Notes under the pieces: model-generated
What the model saw: the letters and a program-made list of their open reading frames with translations, nothing else
Told to the model about the DNA's origin: nothing
Database searches by the model: none
Translations under genes and position numbers: made by a program
Assembly: GCA_002711845.1 (NCBI GenBank)
Contig: PASF01000001.1
Span: 124,001 to 188,000, forward strand
Source: Gammaproteobacteria bacterium
GTDB taxonomy: Bacteria > Pseudomonadota > Gammaproteobacteria > Pseudomonadales > Pseudohongiellaceae
DNA: 64,000 nt
Direction: 5' to 3'
Shown: positions 47,718-57,586 of the stretch, in pieces
Layout: each line of letters opens with the position of its first letter
How positions within the stretch are numbered: the first letter of the stretch is position 1

Positions 47718-49064
47718 ATGGACATTACATGTTTTAAAGCATACGACATCCGCGGGCGTGTGCCTGACCAGCTGAACGCCGAGGTGGCCTATCGTATTGG
47801 CCGTGCCTACGCCGATTACCTGCAACCCAGGGATGTCGTGGTCGGGCATGATATTCGCCTGAGCAGCCGCGAACTTTGTGACGCATTGACGCGCGGGTTG
47901 ATGGACGGCGGCGTGGATGTCATCGATATCGGTCAGTGCGGCACCGAAGAGATCTATTTTGCCACCTCCCATCTGCACACAGCCGGTGGCATTGTGGTGA
48001 CGGCGAGTCACAACCCGATGGACTACAACGGCATGAAACTGGTGCGCGAAGGCTCGCGCCCGATCAGCGGCGACACCGGCCTGCATGACATCAGGCGCCT
48101 GGCGGAAGCGGGCGAGTTTGCCGAACCGGTCAAGGTCGGGTCACTGCGGCAACAGGACACACGGTCGGCCTATATCGAGCATCTGCTGTCGTACATTGAT
48201 GTGTCGGCGCTGCAGCCGCTGCGGCTGGTGATCAATGCCGGTAACGGCGGTGCCGGCCCGGTCGCCGATGCATTGGCCAATGCGTTGCCGTTCGAATTTG
48301 TGCGTGTCCATCATGAGCCGGACGGTCACTTTCCCAATGGTGTGCCCAACCCCCTGCTGGAGGAAAACCGGGCACCGACCATTGCTGCCATCAAGGCCAA
48401 CAAGGCGGATATGGGCATCGCCTGGGATGGGGATTTTGACCGATGTTTCTTTTTTGATGAGAGCGGCGATTTCGTTGAAGGTTATTATATTGTCGGGTTG
48501 CTGGCGCAGAGTTTTCTCGAGCGTGAACCCGGTGCCCGCATCATTCATGATCCACGCCTGACCTGGAACACCATGGAGATTTGCGAGCAGCTCGGCGGCA
48601 TGGCCGTGCAATGCAAAACCGGCCACGCCTTCATCAAGGAGCGCATGCGCCAGGAAGACGCCATCTACGGTGGCGAGATGAGTGCGCACCATTATTTCCG
48701 GGATTTCGCCTATTGCGACAGCGGCATGATTCCCTGGCTGCTGGTGTGTGAACTGATCTCGCGCAAAGGTAAACCGCTGTCGCAACTGGTCGCTGAGCGC
48801 ATGGCCGCCTTCCCGGCCAGCGGCGAAATCAATCGCACGGTCACCGACGCCGCGGCATTGCTGGCTGCCGTGGAAAAGGTCTATGCCCCCCTGGCGCTGG
48901 CCGTGGATCATACCGACGGGCTGAGCATGAATTTTGCCGAGTGGCGTTTTAACATGCGCATGTCAAACACCGAGCCGGTGGTGCGTCTGAATGTGGAGTC
49001 GCGCCGCGATCCGGCACTGATGAAAGCCAAAACGGCGGAGTTGCTGGCGCTTATGCAGCCCTGA
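47718..49064 (+). CDS. Phosphomannomutase (ManB/CpsG type)
   Basis: A 448-residue alpha-D-phosphohexomutase. The phosphoserine loop is [16 protein letters not shown], the metal loop [12 protein letters not shown] and the sugar loop [20 protein letters not shown]. The tail [16 protein letters not shown] is the phosphate-binding loop. The sequence [19 protein letters not shown] at the start is typical of E. coli CpsG (ManB) rather than AlgC. It should convert mannose-6-P to mannose-1-P for ManC, and may also act on glucose phosphates. It runs in the same direction as manC and galU. Confidence 0.92.
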   Translation: MDITCFKAYDIRGRVPDQLNAEVAYRIGRAYADYLQPRDVVVGHDIRLSSRELCDALTRGLMDGGVDVIDIGQCGTEEIYFATSHLHTAGGIVVTASHNPMDYNGMKLVREGSRPISGDTGLHDIRRLAEAGEFAEPVKVGSLRQQDTRSAYIEHLLSYIDVSALQPLRLVINAGNGGAGPVADALANALPFEFVRVHHEPDGHFPNGVPNPLLEENRAPTIAAIKANKADMGIAWDGDFDRCFFFDESGDFVEGYYIVGLLAQSFLEREPGARIIHDPRLTWNTMEICEQLGGMAVQCKTGHAFIKERMRQEDAIYGGEMSAHHYFRDFAYCDSGMIPWLLVCELISRKGKPLSQLVAERMAAFPASGEINRTVTDAAALLAAVEKVYAPLALAVDHTDGLSMNFAEWRFNMRMSNTEPVVRLNVESRRDPALMKAKTAELLALMQP

Positions 49065-49530
49065 TCATGCGGTAACGGATGTCGTCCTCGGCTTCGATGA
49101 CAAAACCCAGATGCTGGTAAAAGCGGTATGCAGGGTTGATTTTCAGCACGCTGAGGCGAACAGCCATAGTGCGCCGGTTCGCCTCGCGCATCACCTCAGC
49201 CATGATGGCTGAACCGTATCCGCGCCGTTGCCAGGCTGGGTCGATCAGCAACATTTCCAGGTACAGGTGATCGGTTTTCGGCTTGAGGCAATAGCCGCCG
49301 ATGTCGATCCGGCCTGATTCAAGGTCGGGTGCATCGATACTGGCAATCACAAAACTTGATGCCGGCAGATTGGCAAAAAAACTGTGCTCCTGAAACAGTT
49401 CATTCCAGCCCCAGGTACGGGTGATGTAGGACTGCATACCGGTTTTGAAAATCCGGTAGGCCCAGTCCATTTCCGCGGGTCGGGCTTTGCGATAGCGCAG
49501 TGGCGGATGTGTATGCCCGTCGCAAGTCAT
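49051..49530 (-). CDS. GNAT-family N-acetyltransferase
   Basis: A 159-residue single-domain GNAT. The acetyl-CoA loop reads [14 protein letters not shown], preceded by the strand [12 protein letters not shown]. The tail includes [19 protein letters not shown], usual for the fold. Acceptor unknown. The ATG overlaps the stop of the upstream ATP-grasp gene (ATGA), so the two are coupled. Its end overlaps the convergent mutase gene by 14 bases. No protein partner can be read from sequence alone. Confidence 0.88.
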   Translation of the reverse strand: MTCDGHTHPPLRYRKARPAEMDWAYRIFKTGMQSYITRTWGWNELFQEHSFFANLPASSFVIASIDAPDLESGRIDIGGYCLKPKTDHLYLEMLLIDPAWQRRGYGSAIMAEVMREANRRTMAVRLSVLKINPAYRFYQHLGFVIEAEDDIRYRMIRAA

Positions 49531-50987
49531 CAGGCCGGGTTCGGGGACGTGTCGCCATTGCCAATCGGTGTTGCCAGGCGTCGCTTCCAGCCCAGCTGTT
49601 TTTCGATGGCGCTGATCAGGGCGCCGGCCAGGTCCTTGCCGCAGACATCTTCCATGTCATCCAGCGACGGAGAGCTGCTCACTTCCAGCAGCAAAGGGCC
49701 CTTGCGGGCCCGAATGATATCGATACCGGCTACCCGCAAGCCCATGCTCTTGGCAGCCTTGATGGCAATACGTCGCTCCTCGCTGCTGATGCGCGCTGCG
49801 ACAATGCTCGTGCCATGCTGCCGGTTACTGCGGAACTGTCCGGGCAATGCCTGGCGCTCGACCGCGCACACCACTTTGCTGTCTACGACCAGCAGGCGCA
49901 GGGACTTGCCCTCGGCTTCCTTGACGTACTCCTGTACCAGCAGATTGGCCTGCAGCGATTTGAATGCGTTTATCAGGCTTTCAGCCGCGGTTTTTGATTC
50001 TGCCAGCACCACGCCGCGGCGCTGCGGACCTTCCAGCAATTTCACCACCAGCGGCGCACCGTTGACCATGTCAATCAGGTCGTCCGAATCCAGCGGGCTG
50101 TCGGCAAAGCCGGTGGTCGGGATCGGCAATCCCTGTTGCAGCAGATGCTGCAGCGAGTAAAGTTTGTCGCGCGAATGACCGATGGCCGCGGCGCTGTTCA
50201 GCGAGTAGATACCCAGGTTCTCGAACTGGCGCACCAGGGCGCAGCCATAAAATGTGAGATCCGGTCTGATCCGGGGAATGACGGCATCCAGCCCGTTGAG
50301 TAGTCGACCGCCCCGGTAATGAATCTCCGGATGTTCGGCGTCCAGCTTGATGTAACACTGGCGCACGTCGTAGAAGCGTATCCGGTGTCCACGCTCCTCA
50401 CCTGCTTCCATGATGCGCTGGTTGCTGGGCAGGTCGGGATTACTGGCCAGCAGACCAATACTGAGGCCTGAGGTTTCGCGTGTATGTTCCCGATACAGGT
50501 CCTCGATCTGCTTGTGTTTGATATCGCCGCCCAGAAAGCCTGCAGCCGGGTCTACCAGTATGCGCCCATTCATGGCTTCGCGGCCCAGCAGCATGCGATA
50601 ACCCATGGAGTCACGATTGGTCAGGGTCAGTTCGATGTCCCATTGCCGGTCGTGGTGTTGCAGGGTGGTGCGCACCACGTAGCGTTTTTCGCCAATGCCG
50701 CTGGAGCTTTTGATCACGCGCTTGTCAATGACCTCGGCTTCGCAGCGGATGATGGTGCGTCGATTATTCTGCAGTGGATGCACTTCGAAGCTCACCCACG
50801 AACTGCCAGCGCGCAAAAACGGTCGGATGTTGAACGCGTGCAGGGACGACGTTTTGGCACCGGAGTCCACCCGTACTTTCACGGCCGGGATGCCCAGCTT
50901 GGGCAGCGCACACCATTCCTCGCTGCCAACAATGATCCTGTCGGCACCTGATTTCTGTTTGTCTGAGTGGTTGTCGTGTGTGCTCAA
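49530..50987 (-). CDS. Fusion of RimB-like aspartic-protease domain and RimK-type ATP-grasp ligase
   Basis: A 485-residue fusion. The N-terminal part (about 15-160) is the 'ATP-dependent zinc protease'/RimB fold (DUF785), with a retropepsin-like motif VRVDSGAKTSSLHA and YRMLLGREAM. The C-terminal part (about 185-470) is a RimK-type ATP-grasp ligase: RDKLYSLQHLL, GAPLVVKLLEGPQRRGVVLA, LVQEYVKEAEGKSLRLLVV and LLLEVSSSPSLDDM. RimK adds glutamates to ribosomal protein S6, and RimB is its proposed partner; the pair is usually two genes. TTG 50987 overlaps the pgi TGA and has GGGAG six bases before it. The GNAT gene is coupled downstream. Substrate unknown. Confidence 0.82.
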   Translation of the reverse strand: MSTHDNHSDKQKSGADRIIVGSEEWCALPKLGIPAVKVRVDSGAKTSSLHAFNIRPFLRAGSSWVSFEVHPLQNNRRTIIRCEAEVIDKRVIKSSSGIGEKRYVVRTTLQHHDRQWDIELTLTNRDSMGYRMLLGREAMNGRILVDPAAGFLGGDIKHKQIEDLYREHTRETSGLSIGLLASNPDLPSNQRIMEAGEERGHRIRFYDVRQCYIKLDAEHPEIHYRGGRLLNGLDAVIPRIRPDLTFYGCALVRQFENLGIYSLNSAAAIGHSRDKLYSLQHLLQQGLPIPTTGFADSPLDSDDLIDMVNGAPLVVKLLEGPQRRGVVLAESKTAAESLINAFKSLQANLLVQEYVKEAEGKSLRLLVVDSKVVCAVERQALPGQFRSNRQHGTSIVAARISSEERRIAIKAAKSMGLRVAGIDIIRARKGPLLLEVSSSPSLDDMEDVCGKDLAGALISAIEKQLGWKRRLATPIGNGDTSPNPA

Positions 50988-52648
50988 AGTTTGCTCCCGG
51001 CCTGTTGCAGGCAATGGTGGATCAATGCCTGACTGGAGGCGTCCAGCGACTGGACGGCAGCAGTATCTCCGTTTAAGGCCGCAAATGCCGGTTTACTCAA
51101 CTGCTTGCCGATTTCAACGCCCCACTGATCAAAGGCATTGATATTCCAGATGACACTTTGCACGAAAACCTTGTGTTCATACAAGGCAATCAGGCCGCCC
51201 AGGTTGAAGGCATTGAGTTCGTCCAGCAACAGGGTGGTGCTGGGTCGATTGCCGGGCACGGCCTTGTGTGCAGCCAGCACCTGCGCGCGCGACGCATCGA
51301 CGCCGTCGGCGAGCAGCTCGTCATGCGCCTGCTGGCGTGTCTTGCCCGTCATCAGTGCGCGGCTCTGGCTGAAGCAGTTGGCCAGCAGGTGCTGGTGCTG
51401 CAGCAGACTGTCAGACACTGTGGGCCGGGCAACGGCGATAAAGTCTGCCGGAATCAGGTCGGTACCCTGATGAAGAAGTTGATGGAAGGAATGCTGGCCA
51501 TTGGTGCCAGCGCTGCCCCAGATCACCGGGCCGGTGCTGATCGCCATGGCACGACCGTCACGGTCGACGGACTTGCCCAGGCTTTCCATTTCCAGTTGCT
51601 GCAGGAAACCGGGTAGCAGTGCCAGATCCTGCGCATACGGCAATACCGCATGGCTGCCGGCGCCCCAGAAATTGCGGTACCAGACCGCCAGCAGGCCCAT
51701 CAGTACCGGTATATTGGCGGCCAGCGGGGCGGACGCGAAATGTTCGTCCACCCGCGCCGCGCCGGCCAGCAGCTCCCGGAACTGTGGCATGCCCACGGCA
51801 AAGGCAATCGGCAGGCCGATGGCCGACCAGAGAGAGAACCGGCCTCCGACCCAGTCCCACATCGGAAAGATCTGACTGTCGCGGATACCGAATTCAGTGG
51901 CAGCTTTTTTGTTGGTGGTGACCGCCACGAAATGCTGATGAAGTCGGGTCTCGGCCAGCGCCCGGTCAGCGGCGGCGGCCATAAACCAGCGGCGTGCCTG
52001 TTCGGCATTCTGCCTGGTTTCAAGGGTGGTGAATGACTTCGAGGCGATCACAAACAGGGTGGTTTCCGGCCGCAACTGCATCAGGCATTCATGCAGGTGT
52101 GCCGGATCAACATTGGAGATGAAATGGCAGCGAACACTGCCCTGGCGGTGCGCGCGCAATGCGCCGGTGGTCATGGCCGGGCCCAGATCGGAGCCTCCGA
52201 TGCCGATGTTGACCACATCCCGGATGGCATCACCGGCATACCCCTGCCAGGTGCCGTCGTGCACGGCGCCGACCAGGGCCTGCATTTGTGCCAGTGCCGC
52301 CTCCACGTCCGCGCGGATGCCGGGCAGGCCTCTGACGTCCAGACCGCGCAGTGCCATATGCAGTGCCGGTCGCTGCTCGGTATTGTTGCACGGCGCGCCG
52401 TCAAACAGCTCGGCGATGGCGTGTGTCAGGTCGACGCTGTCGGCAAGCCTGATCAGGTTAGCCAGTGTGTCAGCGGTCACCAGGTGCTTGGAAAAATCGG
52501 CGCGGATGTTGCCGCAGGTAAAGCTCAGCGCGGCGCAACGATCCGGGTCACGGGTGAACAGTTCAGTGATGCGGGTACCTGATGTGGACAATTGTGCCTG
52601 ATGAGTCTGGAGCTGACGCCATGCTTCCGTTCTGTGAGCCCTTGCCAT
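50984..52648 (-). CDS. pgi: Glucose-6-phosphate isomerase
   Basis: A 554-residue phosphoglucose isomerase, close to E. coli (549). NIGIGGSDLGPAM, FVIASKSFTTLET and VGGRFSLWSAIGLPIA bind phosphate or form the active site, and GTNGQHSFHQLLHQG is the second PGI signature. AHKAVPGNRPSTTLLLDEL and SVIWNINAFDQWGVEIGK complete the pattern. It interconverts glucose-6-P and fructose-6-P, the entry to ManC and GalU precursors. The stop overlaps the TTG of the ATP-grasp fusion. Its promoter is in the gap shared with the tRNA gene (52649-52832). Confidence 0.97.
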   Translation of the reverse strand: MARAHRTEAWRQLQTHQAQLSTSGTRITELFTRDPDRCAALSFTCGNIRADFSKHLVTADTLANLIRLADSVDLTHAIAELFDGAPCNNTEQRPALHMALRGLDVRGLPGIRADVEAALAQMQALVGAVHDGTWQGYAGDAIRDVVNIGIGGSDLGPAMTTGALRAHRQGSVRCHFISNVDPAHLHECLMQLRPETTLFVIASKSFTTLETRQNAEQARRWFMAAAADRALAETRLHQHFVAVTTNKKAATEFGIRDSQIFPMWDWVGGRFSLWSAIGLPIAFAVGMPQFRELLAGAARVDEHFASAPLAANIPVLMGLLAVWYRNFWGAGSHAVLPYAQDLALLPGFLQQLEMESLGKSVDRDGRAMAISTGPVIWGSAGTNGQHSFHQLLHQGTDLIPADFIAVARPTVSDSLLQHQHLLANCFSQSRALMTGKTRQQAHDELLADGVDASRAQVLAAHKAVPGNRPSTTLLLDELNAFNLGGLIALYEHKVFVQSVIWNINAFDQWGVEIGKQLSKPAFAALNGDTAAVQSLDASSQALIHHCLQQAGSKL

Positions 52649-52750
52649 CCACTGTCTGCCATGATCGCGAGTAAATCAGTAACTTATCTTATAATCCGCG
52701 GGTGTTCAATTGATCCTTGGCACGGAGGGCGGGCTTTAGCTAAAAAAATG

Positions 52751-52779
52751 TTGCCGAAAGATTTGTTCACTGTTAGTAT
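52751..52779 (+). promoter_or_regulatory. Candidate tRNA-Thr promoter
   Basis: TTGCCG (52751-52756) and TAGTAT (52774-52779) are 17 bases apart. They are followed by a GC-rich discriminator (GCGCGGCC), as at stringently controlled stable-RNA promoters. The predicted start is near 52786, giving a leader of about 47 bases before tRNA-Thr. Confidence 0.5.
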
Positions 52780-52832
52780 GCGCGGCCTGAAAGTGTTGAC
52801 CAAATCCCTTTGGTTACCCACTTCCTGATAAC

Positions 52833-52910
<78 letters not shown>

Positions 52911-52943
52911 CTTTCCCCGAGTGGCTTTTCTGGCGGAACGCCT

Positions 52944-53336
52944 ATGTCCCTGTTCACACATCGCATGACAGTCCGCGATTACGAATGCGACATGCAGGGT
53001 GTGGTCAACAACGCCGTCTATCAGAACTACCTCGAACACGCCCGACACGAATTCCTCAAATCCCGCGGTCTCGATTTTGCCCGGCTTACTGCCGACGGCA
53101 TCATTGTGGTGGTGGTGCGGGCGCAAATTGATTTTCTGCGCTCGCTGCGCAGTGGTGATGCCTTTGATGTCACGGTGGCGCCGGTGATGGACTCAAGAAT
53201 CAGGCTGGCGTTTGCCCAGACTATTGTCCATGCCGATTCCGGCGAGCAGATGCTGCGCGCGCGCATCATCACCACGGCCGTCAATGCCCGGGGCAGGCCC
53301 TATTTGCCGGCCGCCCTGCAGGTGCTGCTAGACTGA
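52944..53336 (+). CDS. YbgC/4HBT-type acyl-CoA thioesterase
   Basis: A 130-residue hot-dog protein. The start MSLFTHRMTVRDYECDMQGV leads to the active-site motif CDMQGVVNNAVYQNYLEHAR, the D-x-x-G-V-V-N-N version of the 4HBT acid/helix motif. GDAFDVTVAPV and TTAVNARGRPYLP complete the fold. ATG 52944 is used; an earlier in-frame start would overlap the tRNA 3' end. Substrate unknown. It begins 34 bases after the tRNA, so shared transcription is possible. Confidence 0.88.
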   Translation: MSLFTHRMTVRDYECDMQGVVNNAVYQNYLEHARHEFLKSRGLDFARLTADGIIVVVVRAQIDFLRSLRSGDAFDVTVAPVMDSRIRLAFAQTIVHADSGEQMLRARIITTAVNARGRPYLPAALQVLLD

Positions 53337-53660
53337 CCCGATGGCGGCCAGTCAATAAAGCACCCGGCCAACCGTAACCGGCTGTTTCCACTTGCGCAAG
53401 AAACTGGTTTATCGCCGGCTCTGAGTCTGGTCCATTCGGACTTGGACAGCAAAAATGTGAATTTGTTCATAATTATCATCGATTATGACCATATGCATAT
53501 TCCAATGTGGCCGTTGCTGTGGTAAAAATGCGCGGTACTGTGATGTCACAAATTGTAAAAGTGCCGTCACAATTAAATAAATGTCAACAACTCAGAGAAC
53601 TGCTGATCTGATGCGTGTTATGTATCGGGCGCAGTTCTTACTATCAAAGGTGAGTAACTA
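53337..53660. other. AT-rich upstream region of the large TonB receptor gene (324 bp)
   Basis: No gene was found. A 10-bp palindrome CTTGCGCAAG is at 53391-53400. A Fur-box-like site lies at 53464-53478. Two copies of GTCACAA(A/-)TT are seen at about 53543 and 53565, the first within TGTGATGTCACA. AAAGGTGAG before the ATG at 53661 is a good ribosome site. I see no convincing -35/-10 pair. Confidence 0.6.
53464..53478. promoter_or_regulatory. Fur-box-like site
   Basis: TGTTCAT-A-ATTATCA matches the 7-1-7 Fur pattern TGATAAT-N-ATTATCA at 12 of 14 positions; the right half is exact. It lies about 185 bases upstream of a TonB receptor, a usual Fur target, but the region is AT-rich, so chance similarity is possible. 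Confidence 0.45.
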
Positions 53661-56606
53661 ATGATAAAAACTAAAGCATTAAGCCGGGCCATCCAATTGG
53701 CCATGCTTTCGGGTGCGTACACTGTGGGCCTGGGCGGTATGTCCTTAGCCCAGGCGCAGCCGGGAGAACCTACGCTAGAAGAAGTGGTAGTGACCGGCTC
53801 GCGTATTACCAGCCCCAACCTGACGTTGTCCAGCCCGGTTGCGTCTGTCGACGCGGAAACCATCGAGCTGCGCCAGGTCAACGTGGTTGAGGAATTCCTG
53901 CGGGAAATCCCAGGTGTGGTGCCCAGCATCGGCGCGTCCGTAAACAATGGTAATGGCGGCTCTACTTTCGTCGATCTGCGTGGTCTTGGCAGCAACCGTA
54001 ACATCACGCTGCTGAACGGTACCCGCGTTGTACCTGCTGACCTTCAGGGTCGGACAAACCTCGATATCATCCCTGTGGCCCTGCTTGAGCGCGTTGACGT
54101 GCTGACCGGTGGTGCGGGTACTGCTTACGGTGCCGACGCTATTTCCGGTGTCATCAACTTCCGCACCCGCACCGATTTTGAAGGCCTGGACATCCGTGTT
54201 TCTCAAGCCGATACGTTTGAAGGTGGTGGCGAATCAAACCGCTTCGATCTGACGCTCGGTGGTAACTTTGACGATAACCGTGGTAACGCCGTTATCAGTA
54301 TGGGCTACACCGATCGTACAGCGCTGACGCAGGGTGAGCGTGACTACAGTATCGATAACATCTCTTCTATCAGCGGCAACGCGGGTGGTTCATCGACATC
54401 GATCCCCACCCGTTTCACACTGCCGGGTGCTGCGGCGGCTGATATTGCTGCCGTGGTGCCGGGTTACACGAGCGGCTTCCTGCAATCATCGCCGGATGGC
54501 TCGGAACTTGTACCTTATTACCAGGACTTCAACTTCAACCCGTTTAACCTGTTCCAGCTTCCTCTGGAGCAGTATCGTGCTTACGGCAGCGCGAACTACC
54601 AGCTGACCGATGATGTTGAGTGGTATTCGGAAATGCTGTTTGTGCAAAGTACAAACATCACTAACCTCGCGCCGTCAGGCAGTTTCGGTTTTTCTGCCAT
54701 GACGCCGCTGTCGAACCCGTTTATCCCGGCAACGACCCGTAGCCAGCTTTGTGGCGCATTCCAGATCAGTGCGGCTGCGTGTGCTGCAGCTGCCGGCGCA
54801 ACCGACCCGACTGATCCTGCTTACCAGGAAGTGAATGTCAACTACGCCCGCCGTTTCCTGGAGCTTGGCCCTCGAACCAATGAGCGCAAAACCACGGCAT
54901 GGCAGTTCAAGACCGGCGCCCGCGGCGATATCACTGACACCTTGTCATGGGATCTGTTCTATGCCACTGGCCAGTCTGATCTGCGCCAGCAGCAAGGTGG
55001 CAACGGCACGCGTTCGCGTCTGACGCAGGCTGTTCGCGCGACTAACCCGAACACCTGTCTGGACACGTCCGGCGGCTGTGTGCCTATCGACCTCTGGGGT
55101 CCTCTGGGCAGTATTACATCCGAAGTTGGTCAGTTCCTCGATGTGGGTAACGGCGGCTCCGAGTTTACCGAGCTGGATCAGTTCCAGGCCTTTGTCAGTG
55201 GCGACCTGCCATGGGCACTGCCTACCGTTGATGCACCTGTCTCGGGTGTTGTCGGTTACGAGCGACGCGAGTATACGGCTGGCCTGACCAATGACCTGCT
55301 GACGCAGACGCCTGGTGAAGTACTGGGTAACGGCGCTGCCGCACCCAACACCTTCGGTACCTATGACGTGTCGGAATTCTTCTTCGAAGCCAACGTGCCT
55401 GTTTTGCAGAACATGGCCCTGGTCGAAGAGTTGACGCTTCAGTTGGGTTTCCGTTCTTCTGATTATTCGACTACGGGTGTAGAGGATACCTGGAAAATCG
55501 GCGGCACCTGGTCACCAACGGAAGACCTGCAATTCCGCGGTAACTTCCAGAAGGTAACGCGTGCTCCCAACATCAGCGAGCTGTTCGATCCGGCCGTCAC
55601 CGGTCTGGATAACTTCTCCTCTGATCCGTGCGCCGGTGCTGCCCCTAACGGCAATGCACAGCTGCTGGCTGTGTGTCTGGCCCAGGGCGCACCTGCCAAC
55701 ACGATCGGCGGTATCGTTGTCGATCCAGCCGGCCAGGTGAACGTCACGACTGGCGGTAACCTGGATCTGGACGCTGAAGATGCGGAAACGTGGACTATCG
55801 GCGCGATCTGGCAGCCGTCAGCGGTTCCCGGTCTGTCATTGACGCTGGACTACTACAGCATCGTGGTTGAGGAAGCGATTACCAACCCGACTGCGGACGA
55901 CGTGTTCTCAGCCTGTTTCGGACCTAACTTCGCGACTGGCAACATTGCTCTCTCGGCCGCTTCAGCGTCTGATCCGGCATGTACTGGCATCCGTCGTAAC
56001 CCTGAAACCGGCAACCTGTTCGGTAACGTTGCGACCACTGCTGGTCTGCCACTGGTGCTGACTAACCAGGGGACACTGGAAACTTCCGGTATTGACGCGA
56101 CGGCAAGCTACACGTTTGACCTCGGTGGTATCGGTTCACTCAGCTACAACGGCAGCCTTAACTGGACTGAACAGTCTCTGTTCCAGGCCAGCCCGACTGG
56201 CATAAATCGTGAGTGCACCGGCTTCTACAGTGGCAACTGTGCGTCACCCCAGCCTGACTTCATGGCGAATCAGCGTGCCACGCTGCAGACAAGTGTGATG
56301 GACCGCAACGTCGATGTGTCACTGCTGTGGAGATACCTGTCGGAGATGGACGTTGAGCCCGGTTCTGGTAACTATCAGCCCCAGTTCAGGTCCATGGATG
56401 CCGCCAACTACTTTGACCTGACAGTGCGTGGCTACGTCACTGAGGAGTTTGAAGTGACGTTGGGCATTCTGAACCTGGCTGACCGCGAGCCTGACGTTGT
56501 AGGTTCCAATATTGGTTCCACTGCCTACAACACAGGCAACGTGTACCCATCTACCTACGATCCATTGGGTCGTCGTTACTCCCTGACCTTGCGCTACAGC
56601 ATGTAA
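53661..56606 (+). CDS. Large TonB-dependent outer-membrane receptor
   Basis: A 981-residue receptor. The signal peptide spans about 1-33 (MLSGAYTVGLGGMSLAQAQ within it), and the plug starts with TLEEVVVTGSRITSPN, a TonB-box-like start. LREIPGVVPSIGASVNNGNG, LRGLGSNRNITLLNGTRVVP and GGAGTAYGADAISGVINFRT follow. The barrel ends in YDPLGRRYSLTLRYSM. This is the 'TonB-dependent receptor, plug plus large barrel' type common in aquatic proteobacteria, where relatives take up glycans, peptides or siderophores. Substrate unknown. It is monocistronic, with a terminator after it. Codons such as GGT and CGT look preferred, as in well-expressed genes. Confidence 0.92.
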   Translation: MIKTKALSRAIQLAMLSGAYTVGLGGMSLAQAQPGEPTLEEVVVTGSRITSPNLTLSSPVASVDAETIELRQVNVVEEFLREIPGVVPSIGASVNNGNGGSTFVDLRGLGSNRNITLLNGTRVVPADLQGRTNLDIIPVALLERVDVLTGGAGTAYGADAISGVINFRTRTDFEGLDIRVSQADTFEGGGESNRFDLTLGGNFDDNRGNAVISMGYTDRTALTQGERDYSIDNISSISGNAGGSSTSIPTRFTLPGAAAADIAAVVPGYTSGFLQSSPDGSELVPYYQDFNFNPFNLFQLPLEQYRAYGSANYQLTDDVEWYSEMLFVQSTNITNLAPSGSFGFSAMTPLSNPFIPATTRSQLCGAFQISAAACAAAAGATDPTDPAYQEVNVNYARRFLELGPRTNERKTTAWQFKTGARGDITDTLSWDLFYATGQSDLRQQQGGNGTRSRLTQAVRATNPNTCLDTSGGCVPIDLWGPLGSITSEVGQFLDVGNGGSEFTELDQFQAFVSGDLPWALPTVDAPVSGVVGYERREYTAGLTNDLLTQTPGEVLGNGAAAPNTFGTYDVSEFFFEANVPVLQNMALVEELTLQLGFRSSDYSTTGVEDTWKIGGTWSPTEDLQFRGNFQKVTRAPNISELFDPAVTGLDNFSSDPCAGAAPNGNAQLLAVCLAQGAPANTIGGIVVDPAGQVNVTTGGNLDLDAEDAETWTIGAIWQPSAVPGLSLTLDYYSIVVEEAITNPTADDVFSACFGPNFATGNIALSAASASDPACTGIRRNPETGNLFGNVATTAGLPLVLTNQGTLETSGIDATASYTFDLGGIGSLSYNGSLNWTEQSLFQASPTGINRECTGFYSGNCASPQPDFMANQRATLQTSVMDRNVDVSLLWRYLSEMDVEPGSGNYQPQFRSMDAANYFDLTVRGYVTEEFEVTLGILNLADREPDVVGSNIGSTAYNTGNVYPSTYDPLGRRYSLTLRYSM

Positions 56607-56640
56607 TGGGATTCAGCCGGGGTTACACCCGGCTGGAATA

Positions 56641-56673
56641 AAAAAAGGGCGAACTTCGGTTCGCCCTTTTTTT
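56641..56673 (+). terminator. Strong intrinsic terminator after the TonB receptor gene
   Basis: GGGCGAAC (56647-56654), a TTCG tetraloop and GTTCGCCC (56659-56666) form a perfect 8-bp stem followed by seven T residues. Six A residues precede it, so it may also terminate transcription from cobB on the minus strand. A second hairpin without a T-run (CAGCCGGG/CCCGGCTG, 56614-56635) lies just before. Confidence 0.95.
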
Positions 56674-56729
56674 ATACCCTCGAATAGAGTTGCATCAAAA
56701 ATCACCCACGTTCGTCACCAACTTTCATC

Positions 56730-57452
56730 TCAATCTGCATTCCTGAGCAGGCGCTCAACAAACTCGGGCACCACAGTACTTGCCGGGCCGCATATGTGTT
56801 CGTCAAACGCAGAGTTGGTTGATTCCAGGTTAAGCTCCACAGTGTGTGCACCATGGTCACGCGCCAGTTCAAAAAAACCGGCCGCCGGGTACACATTGCC
56901 GGAGGTGCCGATGGCAACAAACAGGTCACACTGTTCCAGTGCCTTGCTGATCTTTGCCATGGCCAGTGGTATTTCGCCAAACCAGACCACATGCGGGCGC
57001 AGGTTGCCCGGCTCGCGACAGCACCGGCAGCAGGTATCCAGCGTCAGGTCTTCGCGTGTATCAAAGGTCAACCCGCTTTGTTCACAACGCATTTTCAACA
57101 ACTCGCCATGCATGTGCACCAGCGCCCGACTGCCGGCACGCTCGTGCAGGTTGTCGATATTCTGCGTGACCAGCAGAAAGTCATGTTCGGGCAGGTCGAC
57201 AATACTGTGCTCCAGACGGGCCAGGGCCGTGTGGGCCGGATTGGGGCGGATGGCGTCACTGAGCAGCAGGCGCCGACGGTCATTGTAAAACTGGTGCACC
57301 GCGATCGGATTGGCCGCAAAACCTTCGGGTGTGGCGACATCCTCAATACGGTGGTTCTCCCACAGGCCGTCGCTGGCTCTGAAGGTCTGTATACCGGACT
57401 CGGCGGAAATGCCGGCGCCGGTTAAAACCACAATGCGTCTGGCTGCTACCAT
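56730..57452 (-). CDS. cobB: NAD-dependent protein deacylase CobB (sirtuin)
   Basis: A 240-residue class III sirtuin. [20 protein letters not shown] binds [15 protein letters not shown] and HMHGE carry the catalytic His, and zinc Cys are in MRCEQSG and [18 protein letters not shown] and [14 protein letters not shown] complete the pattern. It removes acetyl/succinyl groups from lysine. The start is uncertain: ATG 57452 (chosen) or an upstream TTG. It converges with the TonB receptor gene and diverges from bcp. Confidence 0.94.
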   Translation of the reverse strand: MVAARRIVVLTGAGISAESGIQTFRASDGLWENHRIEDVATPEGFAANPIAVHQFYNDRRRLLLSDAIRPNPAHTALARLEHSIVDLPEHDFLLVTQNIDNLHERAGSRALVHMHGELLKMRCEQSGLTFDTREDLTLDTCCRCCREPGNLRPHVVWFGEIPLAMAKISKALEQCDLFVAIGTSGNVYPAAGFFELARDHGAHTVELNLESTNSAFDEHICGPASTVVPEFVERLLRNAD

Positions 57453-57586
57453 ATCAGTGTGCTGCCCATCCTGTTGCCTTGAATACAATTGCCATTATGG
57501 CCTGTTAGACGGGCAGGTCTCAAGGCGGGGGATGAAGCCGGCGGGTGGTGGCGTTATACTATTGCCAATATTCAAGGAGCAACGCT

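Noticed and set aside
53536..53552. TGTGATGTCACA as a CRP site
   Set aside because: CRP half-sites need a 6-base spacer; here only two bases separate TGTGA and TCACA.
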